Assembly (NCBI GenBank): GCA_014338405.1
Contig: JTDE01002974.1
Span: 23,153-87,152 of the forward strand
DNA from: Paragonimus skrjabini miyazakii
Taxonomy: Eukaryota > Platyhelminthes > Trematoda > Plagiorchiida > Troglotrematidae
Reading direction: 5' to 3'
Length of the DNA stretch: 64,000 nt
Part shown: positions 63,101 through 64,000 of the stretch, in pieces
Layout: every line of letters begins with the position of its first letter
Position numbering within the stretch: the first letter of the stretch is position 1
Position numbers and translations under genes: made by a program
The notes under the pieces: model-generated
What the model was told of the DNA's origin: nothing
Databases searched by the model: none
The model's input: only the letters and a program-made list of their open reading frames with translations

Positions 63101-64000
63101 GAAAATGGCTCCTGATATGGTTAAAACACTTCTGATTCAGAAATGCTTTAATAAGTGAATAGCGAACCGGAGTTTACACCAAAGTTTCCATCTGCTTTAT
63201 GTGAAACCTGTTTTACTACCAGACCCCGGTTCACAATTGGTCTTAAGGCCGAGTAGGTTGTCCAAGGCTAGTCAATCTTTGTATCTTATTTCGTTTGTCT
63301 CTGTTGTACAGCAGACCATATCGGTCGATCAGAACTGCGCGTCAGCTTGTCAGCAGTATTACGGTGGACGGGTCTAAAATATTCCAGCTGGACTGCAAAG
63401 TTCACATCAACACAGTCCGAAGACATCAATCTATGGATTTGGATGTTTTATAATCAAGTCTCTGCATACGAAAGCAGTTCGTTCTGGTCCGCCAAATTAC
63501 CTGGTCTTTAGTGGTCCACAACTCCTGCAATCAGTCGAACTCTGTCATGGGACGTAAGCTTGTCAAACAGTCATAATCTACAGTGATTTGTGGCTTTCCG
63601 TTTAACAACTCAAATCTCTAAATTCGTATTTAGTTTATTTGTATAGTTGTATTGAGTAGATAACGAATGAAGAAATACGGGCAAAAATAGGTTTGTGATT
63701 AGTCATCTTTAGACGGGTACGGTTTTACAAGCAGTTTATGGAGTAAGACCAAAATATCGATCGAACTTATGACAAAGAACCTAGGTCATTACTCAATCAA
63801 AAGGTGATGACATGGTTGTTCTGTTATATCACGTTCGTCGATTGTTTTAATTGTGCAGGTTGGTTTGATGGCATAATAAAGCTACCTGATTCCGAAGGTC
63901 TAGTTTTAGGGATACCTTTCTGTATACTGTGAGAATGCCGACCGATATGCTACCTTGGCGAGGTGGTCGGGCTTGTGTACTGTTTTGATCCGGCGGGCTA
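60146..64000 (-). promoter_or_regulatory. Upstream region of the calbindin-like gene (5' UTR/promoter not resolved)
   Basis: Nearly 4 kb upstream of the start codon. No other gene is recognisable, so the promoter and 5' UTR presumably lie here. A TATA-like string (minus GGTATATCCC near 60449-60458) is about 300 bp upstream of ATG, but one such string in AT-rich DNA is weak evidence. A 24-bp perfect palindrome sits at 62402-62425. The last ~60 bases contain a possible pol III A-box-like start of another repeat. Confidence 0.3.
62402..62425. repeat. Perfect 24-bp palindrome
   Basis: TTGTGAGTAGTA is followed immediately by its exact reverse complement TACTACTCACAA. It lies 2.3 kb upstream of the calbindin-like start codon. 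Confidence 0.95.

Noticed and set aside
63940..64000. TGGCGAGGTGGTCGGGCTTG, A-box-like start of a possible further SINE
   Set aside because: The window ends before a B box or tail could be seen; too little to call.

Overview
This window looks like one stretch of an animal nuclear genome dominated by the introns of a single host gene. Only one host gene is recognisable: the 5' half of a calbindin/calretinin/calbindin-32-type six-EF-hand calcium-binding protein on the minus strand. Five coding exons (57 to 121 bp each) lie between 12450 and 60145. They join through clean GT-AG introns into a 147-codon open frame with three EF-hands. The start codon has an in-frame stop 15 nt upstream. The remaining EF-hands should lie left of position 1, because I find no further exon there. 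Tiny exons, introns of 5 to 25.5 kb, Penelope-like elements and SINE-like repeats with hammerhead-ribozyme-like tails suggest a parasitic flatworm, perhaps a trematode. That assignment is inference, not proof.

Layout from left to right: 1-12449 is intron 5 (incomplete) with a decayed reverse-transcriptase remnant near 5280-5600. Exon 5 is at 12450-12506. Intron 4 carries a decayed 3' end of a Penelope-like element (13735-14325, plus). Exon 4 is at 18623-18709. Intron 3 holds a hammerhead SINE-like copy (20150-20480) and a head-to-head pair of Penelope GIY-YIG fossils (21288-21990). Exon 3 is at 29159-29248. Intron 2 has an orphan hammerhead-like remnant, a ~306-bp imperfect duplication and a 100-N gap. 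Exon 2 is at 34415-34500. Intron 1 (25.5 kb) has two more hammerhead SINE-like copies, a tRNA-derived SINE, a 914-N gap and the best Penelope-like copy (about 50850-52812, minus). Exon 1 is at 60025-60145. Sequence to 64000 is upstream of the start codon and includes a perfect 24-bp palindrome.

No CRISPR array, operon, bacterial gene or intact tRNA/rRNA gene is seen. Most open frames of 60-140 codons here are chance frames in intron or repeat DNA. The most interesting structures are the hammerhead SINE-like family and the three or more Penelope remnants, one arranged as an inverted head-to-head pair.
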